This document shows, piece by piece, positions 61,444 to 64,000 of a DNA stretch of 64,000 nucleotides (positions within the stretch are counted from its first letter, which is position 1; the number at the start of each line of letters is the position of its first letter). A program made the position numbers and the translations under genes. The stretch is from contig NZ_JASITB010000003.1 of NCBI RefSeq assembly GCF_030063455.1, forward strand, positions 327,726-391,725. The letters run 5' to 3'. Below the pieces are notes generated by a model. That model searched no databases and was not told the origin of the DNA. It saw nothing but the letters and a program-made list of their open reading frames with translations. The DNA comes from Cryobacterium sp. PH31-O1. Its GTDB lineage: Bacteria; Actinomycetota; Actinomycetes; Actinomycetales; Microbacteriaceae.

Positions 61444-64000
61444 ATGTCTGACACCCTGGCGCGGCGCGCGGCATCCGCTTCGCCGCAGTTGAACGTGCCG
61501 CTCGTGCGCGAGCTGCAGACGTCCGTGGCCGACCCGACCCGGGTATTGACCCGGGATATTGACCTGCACGCCAATGCGCACGATGCCTCGCACTTTCTGC
61601 TCATTCCGCAGGCGGTCGTGGTGGCCGGTGACGCGCACGAAGTGGGCCAGCTGCTGGCGGCGAGCGCCGCGCAGGGTGTTCCACTCACCTTTCGCTCGGG
61701 AGGTACCAGCCTCAGCGGCCAGGCCCTCACCGACGGCGTACTGGTAGACGTGCGCCGCAACTTTAAGAAGATCGAGGTGCTCGATGGCGGAGCCCGCGTG
61801 CGCGTGCAGCCCGGCGTCACCGTGCGTGCGCTCAACAACCGGCTGGCCCGCTACGGCCGCAAGTTTGGGCCCGACCCGGCCAGCGAAATAGCCTGCACCG
61901 TGGGCGGCGTCATCGCCAACAACTCCTCGGGCATGGCCTGCGGCACCACAGACAACACCTACCAAACCCTCGAATCGCTCACCGTGGTGTTGCCGAGCGG
62001 CACGGTGATCGACACCGGGGCAGCGGATGCCGACGAGCGGCTTCGCGCGCTCGAACCCGCACTGCACGCGGGGCTCGTGCGGCTGAGGCAGCGTGTGCGC
62101 GGCAACCCGGCATCCGTCGCCACGATTAAGCACCAGTTTTCGATGAAGAACACCATGGGTTACGGCGTGAACAGCCTGCTCGACCATGAGCGGCCGGTCG
62201 ATATTCTCGCGCACCTCATAGTGGGCAGCGAGGGCACGCTGGGTTTTGTGGCCGACGCCGTGTTTCGCACCGTTCCGAAGCTCGCCCACGTAACGACCAG
62301 CCTCATGGTCTTTGACGACCTCGAAGCCGCCAACGCCGCCCTGCCCGCGCTCGTTTCTACCGGCGCGGCCACCCTCGAACTGATGGACGCCCTGTCGCTG
62401 AAGGTAGGGCAGGGCCTGCCAGATGCCCCGCCGATAATTGCTGATTTGGCCGTGCGCTCGCACGCGGCACTGCTGGTGGAATATCACGCCGACAGCGCCG
62501 AGCTACTGGCCGAGCTGCAGGGCACGGGCTCGCAGCTCGCTGCCGGGCTGGGGCTCTCGAGCCCGGCACGGTTCAGCACCGACGCGGCCGCGCGCACCCA
62601 GATGTGGCATCTGCGCAAGGGCCTTTACGCCGCCGTGGCCGGGGCGCGGCCGCGGGGAACCACCGCGCTGCTCGAAGACGTGGTGGTGCCGGTTCCCGCG
62701 CTGGGACGCACCTGCATCGAGCTGATCTCTTTGTTCGACAAGTATTCCTACCGCGACAGCGTGATCTTTGGACATGCCAAAGACGGCAACATTCACTTCA
62801 TGCTCACCGACAGCTTTGCCGAGGCTGCCTCTCTGGACCGCTACCGCGATTTCACCGAAGACATGGTGTCGCTGGTGCTCGGCGAGGGCGGATCGCTGAA
62901 GGCCGAACACGGCACCGGCCGCGTGATGGCGCCCTACGTGCGCCGGCAGTACGGCGACGAACTCTACGACGTGATGCGGCAGATCAAACTGCTCTGCGAC
63001 CCCGCCGGCCTGCTCAACCCCGGCGTGCTCATGAACGATGACGCCGAGGTGCACCTGCGCGACATCAAGAGCACCCCGGCCGTGGCCGAACAAGTGGACC
63101 GCTGCGTGTCGTGCGGCTACTGCGAACCGGTCTGCCCGAGCCGCGAGATCACGCTGACGCCCCGGCAACGCATCGTCACCCTGCGCGCCATTGAGCAAGC
63201 GCGCCTCGACGGCAACACTGCTTTGGCAGCTTCACTCACCAAGGACTACGACTACAACGCCGTGCAAACCTGCGCGGTCGACGGAATGTGCCAAACGGCC
63301 TGCCCGGTGAACATCGACACCGGCCTGCTCGTAAAGAGCCTGCGGGCAGCGGATGCGAATCCGGTGGCCGGCGCGGTCTGGAACGCTGCCGCCCAGAACT
63401 GGGGCACCGTCACCCGCGGCGCCGGCCTGGCCCTCACCGTCGTGAAAAAGGTGCCGACTCCGCTCGTGCTCGGGCCGAACAAGCTCGCCCGCGCGATGCT
63501 CGGGGCCGACACGGTGCCCCTCTACTCGGGCGAGCTGCCGGCCGGCGGGGTGTCGCGGGCGCGCGCTGTTCCGGTTTCTGCGGCATCCGTTGTGTACTTT
63601 CCAGCCTGCGTCAGCACCATGTTTGGGGCAGCGGATGCCGCCACCTCCGGCGTGCAACTGAGCTTCGAGGAGCTCTGCGACCGTGCGAACATCACCCTGC
63701 TCGTGCCGCCGGCCATCGACAGCCTGTGTTGCGGAACCCCGTGGGCGTCGAAGGGTATGGCGGCCGGACAGGCCAGCATGCGCGCCCGCACCCTGGCGGC
63801 GCTGCACGCTGCCACCAACGACGGCGAGCTCACGATTATCTGCGATGCCTCCTCGTGCACCGAGGGGCTGCGGCAGACCATTGAGAGCGACACGAGCAAG
63901 AACCGGCTGACCGTTATGGACGCGGTGGAGTTTGCTGCCCTGAACATTTTGCCCTCGCTGCCCGCCTACGCGAAGCTCGACTCGCTGGCCCTGCACCCGA
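61444..64000 (+). CDS. FAD/Fe-S D-lactate dehydrogenase (partial)
   Basis: The first 852 residues of a large FAD- and 4Fe-4S-containing oxidoreductase (Dld II / GlcD-GlcF fusion type); it continues beyond 64000. The FAD PCMH part has TFRSGGTSLSGQALTDGVLV and the C-terminal oxidase end HGTGRVMAPYV and NPGVLMND. Two ferredoxin clusters follow: CVSCGYCEPVCPS and CAVDGMCQTACPV, then a CCG-type domain beginning near FPACVSTMFG. It passes electrons from lactate to the respiratory chain. ATG directly follows the permease TAA; both are in one operon. Confidence 0.93.
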   Translation, partial: MSDTLARRAASASPQLNVPLVRELQTSVADPTRVLTRDIDLHANAHDASHFLLIPQAVVVAGDAHEVGQLLAASAAQGVPLTFRSGGTSLSGQALTDGVLVDVRRNFKKIEVLDGGARVRVQPGVTVRALNNRLARYGRKFGPDPASEIACTVGGVIANNSSGMACGTTDNTYQTLESLTVVLPSGTVIDTGAADADERLRALEPALHAGLVRLRQRVRGNPASVATIKHQFSMKNTMGYGVNSLLDHERPVDILAHLIVGSEGTLGFVADAVFRTVPKLAHVTTSLMVFDDLEAANAALPALVSTGAATLELMDALSLKVGQGLPDAPPIIADLAVRSHAALLVEYHADSAELLAELQGTGSQLAAGLGLSSPARFSTDAAARTQMWHLRKGLYAAVAGARPRGTTALLEDVVVPVPALGRTCIELISLFDKYSYRDSVIFGHAKDGNIHFMLTDSFAEAASLDRYRDFTEDMVSLVLGEGGSLKAEHGTGRVMAPYVRRQYGDELYDVMRQIKLLCDPAGLLNPGVLMNDDAEVHLRDIKSTPAVAEQVDRCVSCGYCEPVCPSREITLTPRQRIVTLRAIEQARLDGNTALAASLTKDYDYNAVQTCAVDGMCQTACPVNIDTGLLVKSLRAADANPVAGAVWNAAAQNWGTVTRGAGLALTVVKKVPTPLVLGPNKLARAMLGADTVPLYSGELPAGGVSRARAVPVSAASVVYFPACVSTMFGAADAATSGVQLSFEELCDRANITLLVPPAIDSLCCGTPWASKGMAAGQASMRARTLAALHAATNDGELTIICDASSCTEGLRQTIESDTSKNRLTVMDAVEFAALNILPSLPAYAKLDSLALHP

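Overview
The window looks like a chromosomal segment of a high-GC actinobacterium, most likely a member of the Microbacteriaceae. Support comes from a mycothiol biosynthesis gene (mshD) beside a GlnR-like regulator, a SenX3/RegX3/PhoU phosphate module, CarD, a fused IspDF, a DUF4032 protein, the frequent GCATCCG word and the MsmK-type ATPase. No species is assigned.

Layout. 1-6700: end of an ABC-F ATPase, FBP-domain protein, tRNA-Thr, DsbA-like membrane thiol protein, sugar-ABC ATPase, DUF4032 kinase-like protein, AbiEi-like protein. 6900-11350 (minus strand): rlmB-cysS-ispDF in a tightly overlapping run, with carD upstream. 11500-15800: lipoprotein, regX3/senX3, divergent phoU, gpmA. 16085-20700: YgfZ-like protein, a nitrobindin-like protein carrying a large repeat insertion, two small membrane proteins, glnR-like regulator, mshD. 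21090-28520: ppk, a MutT1-like gene, pstSCAB; PHO-box-like repeats precede phoU and pstS, so this whole stretch is a phosphate and polyphosphate neighbourhood. 28600-33400: amidohydrolase, secreted protein, a second two-component system.

33500-54600 is an exopolysaccharide or surface-glycan region interrupted by accessory genes: a frameshifted priming sugar transferase, a hicA (nonsense-broken)/hicB pair, a GH32-like enzyme, a GIY-YIG protein, an unrecognised three-gene cassette, then fcl-gmd-wcaI-like (GDP-fucose supply), acetyltransferases (one decayed), glycosyltransferases, a flippase, an O-antigen-ligase/polymerase-like protein and an OafA-type acyltransferase. The stretch of about 44-54.6 kb is clearly richer in A+T and nearly lacks the GCATCCG word, which suggests horizontal acquisition. 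55.3-58.9 kb holds a flavodoxin-like protein, gene debris, a VapBC pair and a tyrosine recombinase. The window closes with a lactate module: FCD-type GntR regulator, divergent lactate permease, and an FAD/Fe-S D-lactate dehydrogenase that runs off the end.

Most notable non-genic content: six copies of a 67-bp double-palindrome element in both orientations, always between genes; two copies of a 94-bp element bounded by inverted repeats; several other inverted-repeat-bounded intergenic units; and a promoter/operator arrangement in front of the lactate permease. I found no CRISPR array, rRNA or intact insertion sequence.
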